DNA of 64,000 nt from CADEGL01 sp050180485 (GTDB lineage: Bacteria; Pseudomonadota; Alphaproteobacteria; CADEGL01). Shown here in pieces: positions 1 to 8,305 of this stretch (positions within the stretch are counted from its first letter, which is position 1; every line of letters begins with the position of its first letter). A program made the translations under genes and the position numbers. Location of the stretch: NCBI GenBank assembly GCA_050180485.1, contig JBFXED010000003.1, forward strand, positions 82,450-146,449, in the 5' to 3' direction. Below the pieces are notes generated by a model, which made no database searches, had not been told where the DNA came from, and worked only from the letters and a program-made list of their open reading frames with translations.

Positions 1-1464
1 ACCCCTATGTTCGATCCCTATGTGGTGCCGATCGCATTGGCCGTCCTGCTCGGGCTGTTCCTGATCCAAAGCCATGGCACCGCGACCATGGGACGTCTGT
101 TCGGCCCGATCATGGTCATCTGGTTTCTGGCCATAGCAGTGCTTGGCGCGATCCACATCCAAGACCATCCCGATGTGCTGGCGGCCATCGACCCGCGCCA
201 TGCCGTCGTCTTCACGATGGAGAACGGTTGGTTCGCCTTCGCGGCTCTGGGTGCCGTCGTCTTGGTCGTGACGGGCGGCGAGGCGCTTTACGTCGATATG
301 GGGCATTTCGGCAAACGGCCGATCCGTTTGGCCTGGTTCGGCCTCGTGCTGCCCGCCCTTCTCGTGAATTACTTCGGCCAAGGCGCCTTGATCCTGAAGG
401 ACCCATCGGCCATCCAGAATCCGTTCTTCCATATGGTGCCCAGCGCATTCCTTTATCCGATGGTCGCGCTGGCCACGCTGGCGACCGTGATCGCCTCGCA
501 AGCCGTGATCTCGGGCGTTTTCTCCCTCACCAACCAGGCCATCCGCTTGGGCTTCTCACCCCGCTTCGAGGTTCGCTACACCTCGCACGAGACGGCGGGC
601 CAGATCTACATGCCCCAGGTCAACTGGATGCTGATGGTCGCCGTGGCGCTTTTGGTCATCGGCTTTCGCTCATCGGACAATCTGGGCGCGGCCTACGGCA
701 TCGCGGTGACGGGCACGATGGTGACGACGACGATCCTGGCCTGCATCGTGGCGCTGCACCGCTGGAACTGGCCGACGCCCGTGACGTTCGCGGTGTTCGG
801 ATTCTTCCTCGCGATCGATCTGGTTTATTTCGGCGCCAATGCGCTGAAGATCGCCCATGGTGGCTGGTTCCCGCTTTTGGTCGCGGCGGCCACCTATATT
901 GTCATTTCGACCTGGATTCGCGGCCGCGCGATCCTGCTGGACCGGCTGCGCGAGGAAAGCATGGACCTCGACGCCTTTATCGCCAGCATCAAGCCCGGCT
1001 CGCCGGAACGCATCGAGGGCACGGCCGTCTACATGGCGCGGGTCGGCGCGGGCGTGCCGCACGCGCTATTGCATAATTTGAAGCACAATCGCGTCATGCA
1101 TGAACGCGTCGTCCTGTTGACGGTTCTGCCCGACGACGACCCGGTTGTTTCCAACGACGAGCGCGTCGAGGTCGAGATTCATCCCAAGCGCATTTACCGC
1201 GTGAAGGTGCGCTATGGCTTCAAGGAGGAGCCGGACGTGCCGGCGGCCCTCCGCCTCTGCGCACGCCAGGGGCTCGAGATCGATCCCCAATTCACCAGCT
1301 TTTTCGTCGGCCGTGTCACGTTGGTTCCTTCCGACCGGCCCCGCCTGCCGCGCTGGCGCCGCGCGCTGTTCTTTTCCCTCACGCGCAACGCGCGCAGCGT
1401 GACGGACTTCTTCCACATTCCACCCAACCGCGTGGTGGAGATGGGCGCGCAAATCGCGCTCTAG
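1..1464 (+). CDS. kup: Kup-type potassium uptake transporter, C-terminal part (cut by window start)
   Basis: Low-affinity K+ uptake protein of the inner membrane (KUP/HAK/KT family). The frame is open from base 1, so the 5' end, roughly the first 140-150 residues and several membrane helices, lies outside the window. The visible 487 residues begin in the transmembrane core. They include the family's FLIQSHGTA and GGEALYVDMGHFG segments and the stretch around SQAVISGVFSLTNQA, which are strongly Kup-like. After the last hydrophobic segments comes the hydrophilic C-terminal domain of about 160 residues seen in bacterial Kup. The Pcm gene follows 41 bases downstream. Proton symport is known for the family, not shown here. 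Family assignment is secure. Confidence 0.95.
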   Translation, partial: TPMFDPYVVPIALAVLLGLFLIQSHGTATMGRLFGPIMVIWFLAIAVLGAIHIQDHPDVLAAIDPRHAVVFTMENGWFAFAALGAVVLVVTGGEALYVDMGHFGKRPIRLAWFGLVLPALLVNYFGQGALILKDPSAIQNPFFHMVPSAFLYPMVALATLATVIASQAVISGVFSLTNQAIRLGFSPRFEVRYTSHETAGQIYMPQVNWMLMVAVALLVIGFRSSDNLGAAYGIAVTGTMVTTTILACIVALHRWNWPTPVTFAVFGFFLAIDLVYFGANALKIAHGGWFPLLVAAATYIVISTWIRGRAILLDRLREESMDLDAFIASIKPGSPERIEGTAVYMARVGAGVPHALLHNLKHNRVMHERVVLLTVLPDDDPVVSNDERVEVEIHPKRIYRVKVRYGFKEEPDVPAALRLCARQGLEIDPQFTSFFVGRVTLVPSDRPRLPRWRRALFFSLTRNARSVTDFFHIPPNRVVEMGAQIAL

Positions 1465-1505
1465 CGCGGGTGGCCGCGGAATGCCAGGGCGGGTAAGCTC
1501 CGGTC

Positions 1506-2171
1506 ATGACCGACAGCATCGATGCCCTCATTGCCGAGATCGAGGCCGAATACGGCATCGTCGCCGAGCGCATCGGCAAGGACAAACCCGATCCCCGCGT
1601 TCTCGCCGCGCTGCGCGAGGTACCGCGCGCCGTATTCGTGCCGGCCGACCGGCGTGCCGACGCCTATGCCAACCGGCCGCTGCCCATCGGCTTCGGCCAG
1701 ACCATCTCGCAGCCCTTCATCGTGGCCGTGATGAGCGACATGCTGGCGCTCACCTCGGACAGCCGCGTGCTCGAGATCGGCACCGGCTGCGGTTACCAGA
1801 CCGCGTTCCTGGCGCGTCTCGCGGGCCGGGTCTACACGGTCGAAATCGTATCCGAACTGTCCGCGGCGGCGGCGGAGCGGCTGGCGGCGCTTGGCGTGTC
1901 CAACGTCGAATTCCGCGTGGGCGACGGCCGCCAGGGCTGGCCCGAGCATGCGCCCTACGACGCGATCATCGTGACGGCGGCGGCCACGGGCGAAATCCCG
2001 CCTGCGCTGCTGGAGCAACTCAAGCCCGGCGGGCGGATGGTGGTGCCCACGGGCGCCTCCATGCTGGCGCAAGAGTTGGTGCTGGTGACCAAGGACGAGG
2101 GCGGACGCATCGCGAAGCGAAACCTGTTCCCGGTCGCTTTCGTGCCGCTGGTGAAGGCGCGGCGCGCCTGA
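1506..2171 (+). CDS. pcm: Protein-L-isoaspartate O-methyltransferase
   Basis: Cytoplasmic SAM-dependent repair enzyme that methylates isoaspartyl residues in damaged proteins. The 221 residues match the usual bacterial length. Visible signatures are GQTISQP at residues 64-70, typical of PCMT, and the SAM-binding motif I EIGTGCGYQT at 90-99. LKPGGRMVVPTG near residue 170 is the post-motif strand of class I methyltransferases. The ATG at 1506 gives a normal N terminus. It lies between kup and an acyl-ligase fusion on the same strand, but nothing suggests a functional link. In many alphaproteobacteria Pcm-like paralogues have lost activity; here the GQTISQP signature is intact, which favours a real isoaspartyl methyltransferase. 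Confidence 0.92.
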   Translation: MTDSIDALIAEIEAEYGIVAERIGKDKPDPRVLAALREVPRAVFVPADRRADAYANRPLPIGFGQTISQPFIVAVMSDMLALTSDSRVLEIGTGCGYQTAFLARLAGRVYTVEIVSELSAAAAERLAALGVSNVEFRVGDGRQGWPEHAPYDAIIVTAAATGEIPPALLEQLKPGGRMVVPTGASMLAQELVLVTKDEGGRIAKRNLFPVAFVPLVKARRA

Positions 2172-2197
2172 TCCTGTCCACTGTGTGACGGAGCCGG

Positions 2198-4864
2198 ATG
2201 AACGAACCGCGCGACGACGCGACCTTGCAGGATTTCGCCCGCGGCCTGGCACGCTGGGGCGACCGGCCCGCGATCGTCTCCGTTGCGGCGGACGATGCGG
2301 TCTCGCGCTGGACTCACGCGGAACTCTCGCGGTTGGCCTTGTCGCTGGCCACGGGGCTCGCCCATGACGGCGTAAAGCCGAGCGAGGCGGTCGCGATCCT
2401 ATCACCCAACCGGGCGGAATGGATTCTCGCGCGGCTCGCGCTTCTGGAACTGGGTGCTTTGGCCGTGCCGCTCGACGATATGCTGGGCGACGACGAGATA
2501 GCACGCGGCCTGGCCCGCGCACGCACGCACCGCGTCTTCACAACCCGCGCCTATGTCGAGCGTCTGCGCGGCCTCCCGGACGGCGGCGGCCTCGTGCTCC
2601 ATCTCCTCGACGAACCCGACGCGCAAGGGCCGGAGGCCATCGGCTGGCGCCGCCTGCTGCGCGATCCGCAACCGGCGGCGCACAGGGTTTCGCCGGACGC
2701 GCCCGCGTCGCTTTTCTACACATCGGGAACCACGGGCGCGCCCAAGGGTGTGCCGCTCAGCCACCGCAACCTGGTCGCCAACCTGGCGGTCCTGCGCGCG
2801 GGGAATTTTCTCGGTCCCGACGACCGGGTGATGCTGCCCCTGCCATTGCACCATTCCTATCCGTTCCTGATCGGCATGCTGCTGCCGTTGGCCTATGGCG
2901 CGGCCATCGTGCTGCCCGCGGGGGTCACGGGGCCGGAGATCGCGGCGGCGCTACGCGCGGGCGAGGCCAGTGCGATGGTCGGCGTGCCGCGCCTCTATGA
3001 AAGCCTGGTGGCCGGTATCCAGGCGCGCGTCGCGGCGCGCGGTCCCATCGCGCGCACGATATTCGGCGCGATGCTCAAGCTTTCGCTCGCGGCCCATGAC
3101 GGCCTTCGCCTGCGCATCGGCCGCCATCTGTTCGCGAGTCTTCATCGGCAACTCGCGCCGCGCCTGCGCCTTTTGGCCTGCGGCGGCGCATATCTGGAGC
3201 CGGATATCGAGCGCATGCTGATGGGGCTCGGCTGGCTCGTGCTCACGGGCTATGGCCTGGTCGAGACTACCTCGATCTCGACCTTCAATCCGCTGGACGC
3301 GCCGCGCATCGGCAGCGCGGGCCGCCCGGCGCCTGGCATTCATGTCCGGATCGCGCCCGTGACGGTGGGAGAAGAGCCGTCGGCCGATGGGCTCGGCTCC
3401 GAAGGTCTGGGCGAAGTGCAGATCAAGGGTCCCAATGTCTTCGCGGGCTACTTGAACGACGAAGCCGCCAACCAGGCCGCCTTCACCGAAGACGGCTGGT
3501 TCCGCTCGGGCGATATCGGTCGCCTGGACGAGGACGGCTATCTCCATATCACCGGCCGCGTGAAAGAGCTGATCGTCTTGGCCGGCGGCAAGAACATCTC
3601 ACCGGAGAACCTCGAGGCGCATTACGTGCAGGTGCCTTATGTGCGCGAGGTCGCGGTCCTGGAGCGGCGCGGCGCGCTGGTCGCTTTGGTGCGCCCGAAC
3701 TTGGACGCGCTGCGCCAGGCCGGCACCAGCCGCATCGACCAGGCGCTGCGCATGGCGCTGTCCGAATCGGCGCAAAGTCTGCCCTCGTTCCAGCGCCTAT
3801 CCGGTTTCGCGCTCGTCAACGAACCCTTGCCGCGCACGCGCCTAGGGAAGTTCCGCCGTCATGCGCTGCGCGCGCTTTACGATGCGGCCGAGGCGGGAGG
3901 GCGTGAGAGCGCCGCGCGCACGCCATCCCCGACAGAGCAGGCCTGGCTCGATTCGTCGCGCGGGCGCGAATTGTGGGCATGGTTGCAGGCGCGTTTCCCC
4001 GGCCGCACCCTCGACCTCGACACAGTGCTGCAGCTCGATCTGGGCGTGGATTCGCTGGCTTGGGTGGAACTGGGGCTTGAGCTGGAGAAGCGCTTCGCCC
4101 TCAAGCCCGACGAGACCATGTTGGCGCGCGTGGTCACGCTCGGCGATCTTTTGCGCGAAGTGGTCGAGGCGCCTGCGGGCGGTGCGCTCGAGACCGCGCC
4201 GCCAGCGGACGAACCCGATTGGTTCGCGCCGCGTCCTGGCCGGCTGACCGCGTTCGGCTTCGTGCTCTATGCGCTCCTCTGGGTGCTGACGCGCATTCTG
4301 TTCCGCATGCGCGTGATGGGGCGCGAACATCTGCCGCGTGACGGCCAAGTCGCCTTCACCCCCAATCATGTGAGCGATCTGGACGTCTTCGTCCTGGTTG
4401 CGGCGCTGCCCTGGGCACGCGCGAAGCAATTGGCCTGGGGTGGCGATGTGGCGCGCCTGTTCGCGACGCCCATCATGCGCCTGATTTCACGTATCGCGGG
4501 CGTCTTTCCCGTCGACGACCGGCGTCCCACGCATTCCATCGCGCTGGCCCGCGCGGCTTTGCGCGCCGGCCGCAGCCTGGTCTGGTTCCCGGAAAGCTGG
4601 CGCTCTCCGGACGGGTCGCTGCAACGTTTCCTGCCCGGCATCGGCCATGTGTTGCGCGATTATCGGGGTCCTGTCGTGCCCGTGCGCATCGCGGGCACCT
4701 ACGAGGCCCAACCGCGTGGACGAACATTCCCGCGTCCGACGCCGGTGCAAATTCATTTGGGGGCGCCTCTGTTTGTCCAAACCCGCGCGGACGAAAGCGA
4801 AGCGCAAGCCGCCGGGCGCATCGCACAAGAGCTGCGCGATGCGGTCGAGCGAACGGGCCTTTGA
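2198..4864 (+). CDS. Three-domain fusion: AMP-forming acyl ligase, acyl carrier protein, PlsC-type acyltransferase
   Basis: An 888-residue multidomain lipid enzyme. Residues about 10-540 are an AMP-forming acyl-activating domain with the P-loop YTSGTTGAPKG, the GYGLVETT motif, the hinge region RSGDIGRLDEDGY and a C-terminal lysine motif RLGKFRR. Residues about 570-645 are a carrier domain with LDLGVDSLAW, where Ser619 is the expected phosphopantetheine site. Residues about 690-888 are a 1-acylglycerol-3-phosphate acyltransferase-like domain with the HX4D motif (His724, Asp729) and WFPESWRS in place of the usual FPEG block. The layout suggests that a fatty acid is activated, loaded on the internal carrier and passed to an acceptor such as a lysophospholipid, loosely like Aas. 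The acceptor is inferred. A short hydrophobic stretch before the acyltransferase may anchor it to the membrane. Confidence 0.88.
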   Translation: MNEPRDDATLQDFARGLARWGDRPAIVSVAADDAVSRWTHAELSRLALSLATGLAHDGVKPSEAVAILSPNRAEWILARLALLELGALAVPLDDMLGDDEIARGLARARTHRVFTTRAYVERLRGLPDGGGLVLHLLDEPDAQGPEAIGWRRLLRDPQPAAHRVSPDAPASLFYTSGTTGAPKGVPLSHRNLVANLAVLRAGNFLGPDDRVMLPLPLHHSYPFLIGMLLPLAYGAAIVLPAGVTGPEIAAALRAGEASAMVGVPRLYESLVAGIQARVAARGPIARTIFGAMLKLSLAAHDGLRLRIGRHLFASLHRQLAPRLRLLACGGAYLEPDIERMLMGLGWLVLTGYGLVETTSISTFNPLDAPRIGSAGRPAPGIHVRIAPVTVGEEPSADGLGSEGLGEVQIKGPNVFAGYLNDEAANQAAFTEDGWFRSGDIGRLDEDGYLHITGRVKELIVLAGGKNISPENLEAHYVQVPYVREVAVLERRGALVALVRPNLDALRQAGTSRIDQALRMALSESAQSLPSFQRLSGFALVNEPLPRTRLGKFRRHALRALYDAAEAGGRESAARTPSPTEQAWLDSSRGRELWAWLQARFPGRTLDLDTVLQLDLGVDSLAWVELGLELEKRFALKPDETMLARVVTLGDLLREVVEAPAGGALETAPPADEPDWFAPRPGRLTAFGFVLYALLWVLTRILFRMRVMGREHLPRDGQVAFTPNHVSDLDVFVLVAALPWARAKQLAWGGDVARLFATPIMRLISRIAGVFPVDDRRPTHSIALARAALRAGRSLVWFPESWRSPDGSLQRFLPGIGHVLRDYRGPVVPVRIAGTYEAQPRGRTFPRPTPVQIHLGAPLFVQTRADESEAQAAGRIAQELRDAVERTGL

Positions 4865-4871
4865 AGGGCGC

Positions 4872-6197
4872 TCAATGTGCGCCGCAGTCGCGCAGGGACG
4901 TGTCCAGGATGGCGAGGGAGGAATCGATCTCTTCGCGCGTGATGGTCAAGGGCGGCGCCAGGCGCCAGACCGCGTTCGCGCCGCCGGCCTTGTTGATGTT
5001 GAGGCCGAGCTCCAGGCAACGCGCCGTCGCCTTGAGGATCAGGTCGATGGCCGGCTTCTTGGTGAAGCGGTCCTCCACCAGTTCGACGCCGAGCAGAAGC
5101 CCGCGGCCGCGCACGTCGCCGATCACCTCATAACGCTGGCGCAATTCGTCGAGCCCCGCGCGCAAATAAGCACCCATTTCGCGCGCGCGGTCGGCCAGCC
5201 GTTCGGAGGCCAAGAGCCTCACCACGGCCAGGCCCACCCGCGCCGGCATCGGGTCGGAGGCATGCGAGGTGTAGAAGGAGAACCCCTTCCGCCGCGCGTC
5301 TTGGGCGATCTCGCCGCCCGTGATCAGCGCCGACAGCGGCACGCCCGCGCCCAGCGTCTTGGACAGGGTCATCATGTCGGGCACGACGCCATCGATCTCG
5401 AAGCCGAAATTAGCGCCCACACGCCCCAGGCCCGTTTGCGCTTCGTCATAGATCAGCACCATACCGCGCGCGGCGCACAGTTCCTTCAGGCGCGCCAGAT
5501 AGCCCTCCGGCGGTACGATCATGCCTCCCGCGCTTTGCACCGGCTCGACGATCACGGCGGCACCCTGGCCGGTCGACCACGCGTCGTACTGATCGAAGCC
5601 GACCTCTAGGCACGTCTTGTCGCATGTGTCCTGGCAGTGGCGGATGGGGCAGCGATAGGCATTGGGTGGCGGCAAGGCGAAGCCGCCTGGCATGGACGGG
5701 CCATAGCCGCGCCGGCCCGAGGCATAGGTGCTGGAGGCTGCGCCGGCCGTGGTGCCGTGCCAGGAATTGCCCAGCGCGATCACTTCGAACTTTCCTGTAT
5801 GCAGCTTGGCTAGGCGCAGCGCGGCCTCGTTCGATTCGCCACCCGTGGAAAGGAACATGGCTTTCTGCAATGGCGGTGGCAAAAGCGCGCACAATTCCTC
5901 GGCCAGTTCGATCACGGCTGGTGAAAGCTTGGTGCTGTCCAAATGGATCGCATCATCGCATGCCGCGCGAATGGCGCCGGCCACCGCCGGATGGTTGTGT
6001 CCGACCGTGGCACACATCTGGCCGGACGAGAAGTCGATGATGGCGCGTCCGCTTTCGTCGTAGATATGCGCGCCCCGCGCCTTCACGATCACGGGCTCGG
6101 AGAACTCTCGGCCATAAAAAAGAAGATGTTCTTCCGCGCGCGTGCGCAGCGCGCTGCGGCCGTTCGTGCCGTTCGAGGGCCTGTCGCTCACGCTCAT
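4872..6197 (-). CDS. Class III PLP aminotransferase, 2,2-dialkylglycine decarboxylase-like
   Basis: A PLP enzyme of 441 residues. The internal lysine is Lys280 in LSKTLGAG, preceded by DEAQTGLGR. Over long stretches (FSSGQM, GNSWHGTTAGAASSTY, GDVRGRGLLLGVELVEDR) it looks closest to 2,2-dialkylglycine decarboxylase (DgdA), a decarboxylating transaminase, among class III enzymes. The substrate cannot be read from sequence. An odd feature is a cysteine-rich insertion at about residues 181-200, where Cys183, Cys188, Cys192 and Cys196 sit in a C-x4-C-x3-C-x3-C pattern suggestive of a metal site. The gene converges on the acyl-ligase fusion with a gap of 7 bases. It is transcribed away from the DUF4142 gene, so the 142 bases upstream carry promoters in both directions. 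Confidence 0.85.
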   Translation of the reverse strand: MSVSDRPSNGTNGRSALRTRAEEHLLFYGREFSEPVIVKARGAHIYDESGRAIIDFSSGQMCATVGHNHPAVAGAIRAACDDAIHLDSTKLSPAVIELAEELCALLPPPLQKAMFLSTGGESNEAALRLAKLHTGKFEVIALGNSWHGTTAGAASSTYASGRRGYGPSMPGGFALPPPNAYRCPIRHCQDTCDKTCLEVGFDQYDAWSTGQGAAVIVEPVQSAGGMIVPPEGYLARLKELCAARGMVLIYDEAQTGLGRVGANFGFEIDGVVPDMMTLSKTLGAGVPLSALITGGEIAQDARRKGFSFYTSHASDPMPARVGLAVVRLLASERLADRAREMGAYLRAGLDELRQRYEVIGDVRGRGLLLGVELVEDRFTKKPAIDLILKATARCLELGLNINKAGGANAVWRLAPPLTITREEIDSSLAILDTSLRDCGAH

Positions 6198-6339
6198 ATT
6201 GCCGGTCTTTCGAAGACGTCCTCACTAAAGCGTATCGGTTTCGGTCGCCCACTGCACCTGAACTTTCTCTCGGCTCCGAGGTTCTATCTCGATCGAGGCG
6301 CGGTGCGGGCGCGCCGCAATGAGCAATGAGGAAACAACC

Positions 6340-6861
6340 ATGATGCGTTGGAAAGCATTCACCGCGGGGCTTGGGCTTTTGTTGGCCGCCCTGCTGCCCG
6401 TGCAGGCCACTGACAAACCGATGGAACCGAAGGATTACATGGCCGAGGCATCCCAAGGGGATGCATTCGAAATCAAGATCAGCGAGATGGCGCTGCGCAC
6501 CAGTGAGAATGCGGCGGTCAAGGATTTCGCGACCAAGATGGTCGACGCGCATAAGCAGTCGACCGAAAAGCTGAAGGCAGCGGCGACCGAGGCCGGTATG
6601 ACGGATTCCGTCACCGATACGTTGGGGGTCAAGCAGACGGCTGCGGCTGGGAAACTGGAAGTCCTGACGGGCGGCGCATTCGACCGCGAATTTGCCTCCA
6701 TCCAGGTGAAGGCGCACGAGGAGGCGTTGAAGCTACATTCGAATTACGCGAAGAATGGCCAGTCCGCGCCGCTCAAGGTATTCGCCGGCGCAGTGGTCCC
6801 GACGATCCAGCAGCATTTGAAGATGGCGAGAACGCTGCAGGCGTCCCTAAATAAGAAATAG
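6340..6861 (+). CDS. Exported DUF4142 protein
   Basis: A 173-residue protein with an N-terminal signal peptide (two Met, Arg-Trp-Lys, then a Leu/Ala-rich core ending near VQATDKP). It is followed by an all-helical DUF4142 domain (DYMAEASQGDAFEIKISEMA and the later AHKQSTEKL region). DUF4142 proteins are periplasmic or outer-envelope, ferritin-like helical bundles of unknown function, often linked to stress responses. I chose the ATG at 6340 because GAGGAA lies 7 bases ahead of it and it starts directly on the signal peptide; an in-frame ATG at 6319 would add a non-signal extension. It is first in a run of small genes. A GC-rich hairpin followed by six T at 6931-6971 probably ends its transcript. 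Confidence 0.85.
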   Translation: MMRWKAFTAGLGLLLAALLPVQATDKPMEPKDYMAEASQGDAFEIKISEMALRTSENAAVKDFATKMVDAHKQSTEKLKAAATEAGMTDSVTDTLGVKQTAAAGKLEVLTGGAFDREFASIQVKAHEEALKLHSNYAKNGQSAPLKVFAGAVVPTIQQHLKMARTLQASLNKK

Positions 6862-6930
6862 CCATGGGAACCAAGCCGGCGTTTCGCGGTTGTTCATCCG
6901 CGAGGTTCCCCGGCCTCGCAACATTGTGGG

Positions 6931-6971
6931 CGGCGGCGTTTCTCCCTGGAGCGCCGCCGTTCCGCTTTTTT
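6931..6971 (+). terminator. Probable intrinsic terminator after the DUF4142 gene
   Basis: An 8-bp perfect stem (6931-6938 CGGCGGCG paired with 6952-6959) with a 13-base loop, followed a few bases later by six T at 6966-6971. The T run does not directly abut the stem, so termination strength is uncertain. Confidence 0.5.
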
Positions 6972-7015
6972 GTCCGTCGCCGTATGATGGTCCGCGTGCT
7001 TCGAAAGAGGATCCT

Positions 7016-7276
7016 ATGCGCGTGAAAAGCTATCGTGTGGGCGGGCTTATGCTCGCGGGACTCCTGGCCGGCGCGCTCGCCTTCGGCACCGGTCAAGCGG
7101 CGGCCCAGAACAGCGTCGGCAACAGCAGGCTTCCGCAGGCCAGCGCCCGGCAGAAAGAGCAGGCGGGAAGCAGTGCCGGGGCGCATAGCGTCACCGCCCG
7201 AAAGGAAAACATGCAGCGTCAGAAGGCGATGAAATCGGGTGCCTCGGACAATGGCCCGCCCAAGACGGTGCCGTGA
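7016..7276 (+). CDS. Small exported protein of unknown function
   Basis: An 86-residue ORF starting with MRVKSYRVGG and a Leu/Ala/Gly hydrophobic core, with likely signal-peptidase cleavage after GQAAA. The mature part is about 57 residues, hydrophilic, rich in Ala, Gln, Ser and Lys, with no cysteine and no recognisable domain. AAAGAGGA 5 bases upstream of the ATG at 7016 is a good ribosome-binding site and argues for a real gene. It resembles the next gene in design (signal peptide plus low-complexity tail). Both sit between a DUF4142 gene and a DUF6496 gene, a setting often seen for envelope or general-stress proteins. I do not recognise the family. Confidence 0.6.
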   Translation: MRVKSYRVGGLMLAGLLAGALAFGTGQAAAQNSVGNSRLPQASARQKEQAGSSAGAHSVTARKENMQRQKAMKSGASDNGPPKTVP

Positions 7277-7446
7277 CGATCGCGCGGCGAATTCTGGGTG
7301 AAGCGCCGGCAGGGATTTCGGAACATACGTGAAACGGGGCGGCGCTCCGTTTCGGTTTGTGCCCTGCCACGGTTTTGAACTTTTCCAGCCCCTGGTCCGT
7401 TGAATCCGGGTCGCCCCTGTCGGCGGCCGGAAAAGGAGAACGGATC

Positions 7447-7791
7447 ATGCGAGCAATGACGTACTACACGAGCGGGCTTCTGACGGTCGGGTTCCTGCTC
7501 GGCGGCGCCGGTCTGGCGGCCGCGCAGACTCAGAACCCGAACATGGGTACCAATCCGCCAAGCGCCACGGCGCCCAGCAGCGGGATGCCGGCCCCCTCGG
7601 CGGCGCCCGTCCCCAACAGCGCCACGAAGGATCCCATTGGCGGCGGCAATGTCGGCGGCTCGGCTGGCATGGGTCCCACCGGCACCCATGACATGAACAG
7701 CAAGAAGGCCAATAAAAATAAGATGGGAAAGAACAAATCCGAAAATCTCGGCGAGGTGCGGCCCAATCCGCCGCCCAAGGAAAACCCATAG
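7447..7791 (+). CDS. Small exported Pro/Gly/Asn-rich protein of unknown function
   Basis: A 114-residue protein with a signal peptide (MRAMTYYTSGLLTVGFLLGG, probable cleavage after GLAAA). A low-complexity mature region follows, rich in Pro, Ala, Ser, Asn and Gly, then a Lys/Asn-rich patch (KKANKNKMGKNK), ending EVRPNPPPKENP. AAAAGGAGAA lies 6-7 bases before the ATG at 7447 and is one of the strongest ribosome-binding sites in this part of the window. No catalytic motif is visible. It may be a structural or wall-associated periplasmic protein. The next gene starts 77 bases downstream, after a long stem-loop in the RNA. Confidence 0.65.
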   Translation: MRAMTYYTSGLLTVGFLLGGAGLAAAQTQNPNMGTNPPSATAPSSGMPAPSAAPVPNSATKDPIGGGNVGGSAGMGPTGTHDMNSKKANKNKMGKNKSENLGEVRPNPPPKENP

Positions 7792-7805
7792 GCACTTCGT
7801 TGATA

Positions 7806-7848
7806 TTTGCCGTGTCCGCTGCCTTGTTGGGGCGGCGGACGTGGCAAA
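7806..7848 (+). promoter_or_regulatory. 18-bp RNA stem-loop just upstream of the DUF6496 gene
   Basis: Bases 7806-7823 pair with 7831-7848 over all 18 positions, with three G-U wobbles and a 7-base loop (TTGTTGG). The wobbles favour RNA made from the + strand; the - strand version would have A-C mismatches. There is no T run after it, so it is not a standard terminator. It lies 19 bases before the start codon at 7868 and could act as an RNA stability or processing element. Confidence 0.5.
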
Positions 7849-7867
7849 CTTGAAGCAGAGGTGAAGC

Positions 7868-8077
7868 ATGCCTGCAAAGAAGAAGCGGAAATATTCTCGT
7901 AGCGCCGGGAGCGACGTGAAAAAGGAAATGCACCGGTACAAGCGCGGCACCGCGAAAAGCGGGCCGAAGGGCAAAGGCGGCAAGGTGAAGAGCCGCAAGC
8001 AGGCGGTCGCGATCGGCCTGTCCAAGGCGCGCAAGAAGGGCAAGAAAGTTCCTAGGAAGAAGAATTCTAAGAGGTAG
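7868..8077 (+). CDS. Small Lys/Arg-rich DUF6496 protein
   Basis: A 69-residue, extremely basic protein with many Lys and Arg and almost no acidic residues. The central part (KSGPKGKGGKVKSRKQAVAI, then GLSKARKKGKK) matches the DUF6496 pattern found in many proteobacteria. Function is not established. The composition resembles histone H1-like or nucleic-acid-binding proteins, so nucleoid or RNA binding is a reasonable guess. AGCAGAGG precedes the ATG. It follows the 18-bp stem-loop at 7806-7848, which may control its mRNA. The Lys-rich coding produces a misleading hydrophobic antisense frame on the other strand. Confidence 0.75.
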   Translation: MPAKKKRKYSRSAGSDVKKEMHRYKRGTAKSGPKGKGGKVKSRKQAVAIGLSKARKKGKKVPRKKNSKR

Positions 8078-8119
8078 ACGGGAAGTCCGCGGCGGTAACC
8101 GGGAGAGAAAGAAACGAAC

Positions 8120-8293
8120 ATGTCTGAAGCGCCTTCGTCGTCGGCCAGCGTTCCTTCTGAAAACACCCAACCGGGCGCCATCGTGGCCTCAGAAACCGAT
8201 TCCGCCGATCTGCGCAGAGACAACAGTCGGCGGGTTCTCCCGCGCCTTTGGTGCGGATTACGGGCGGGTGGTACGACGCGCCGCCTTTATTGA
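8120..8293 (+). CDS. Possible 57-residue ORF of unknown function
   Basis: A short ORF from ATG 8120 to TGA 8293. The N-terminal half is Ser/Ala/Glu-rich and acidic, the C-terminal half Arg-rich (DLRRDNSRRVLPRLWCG). A purine-rich stretch GGGAGAGAAAG at 8101-8111 could act as a ribosome-binding site. No domain is recognised. The abrupt change in composition along the ORF could mean a frameshifted or decayed gene, or a chance ORF in the gap between the DUF6496 gene and the next small gene. Confidence 0.3.
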   Translation: MSEAPSSSASVPSENTQPGAIVASETDSADLRRDNSRRVLPRLWCGLRAGGTTRRLY

Positions 8294-8305
8294 GCCGCGC
8301 GCGCC

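Noticed and set aside
7219..8223. Long - strand frame of 334 codons with hydrophobic stretches across the small-gene island
   Set aside because: Its Phe/Leu-rich segments are the complement of Lys-rich codons of the DUF6496 gene, and it runs across three well-started + strand genes; no ribosome-binding site or domain.
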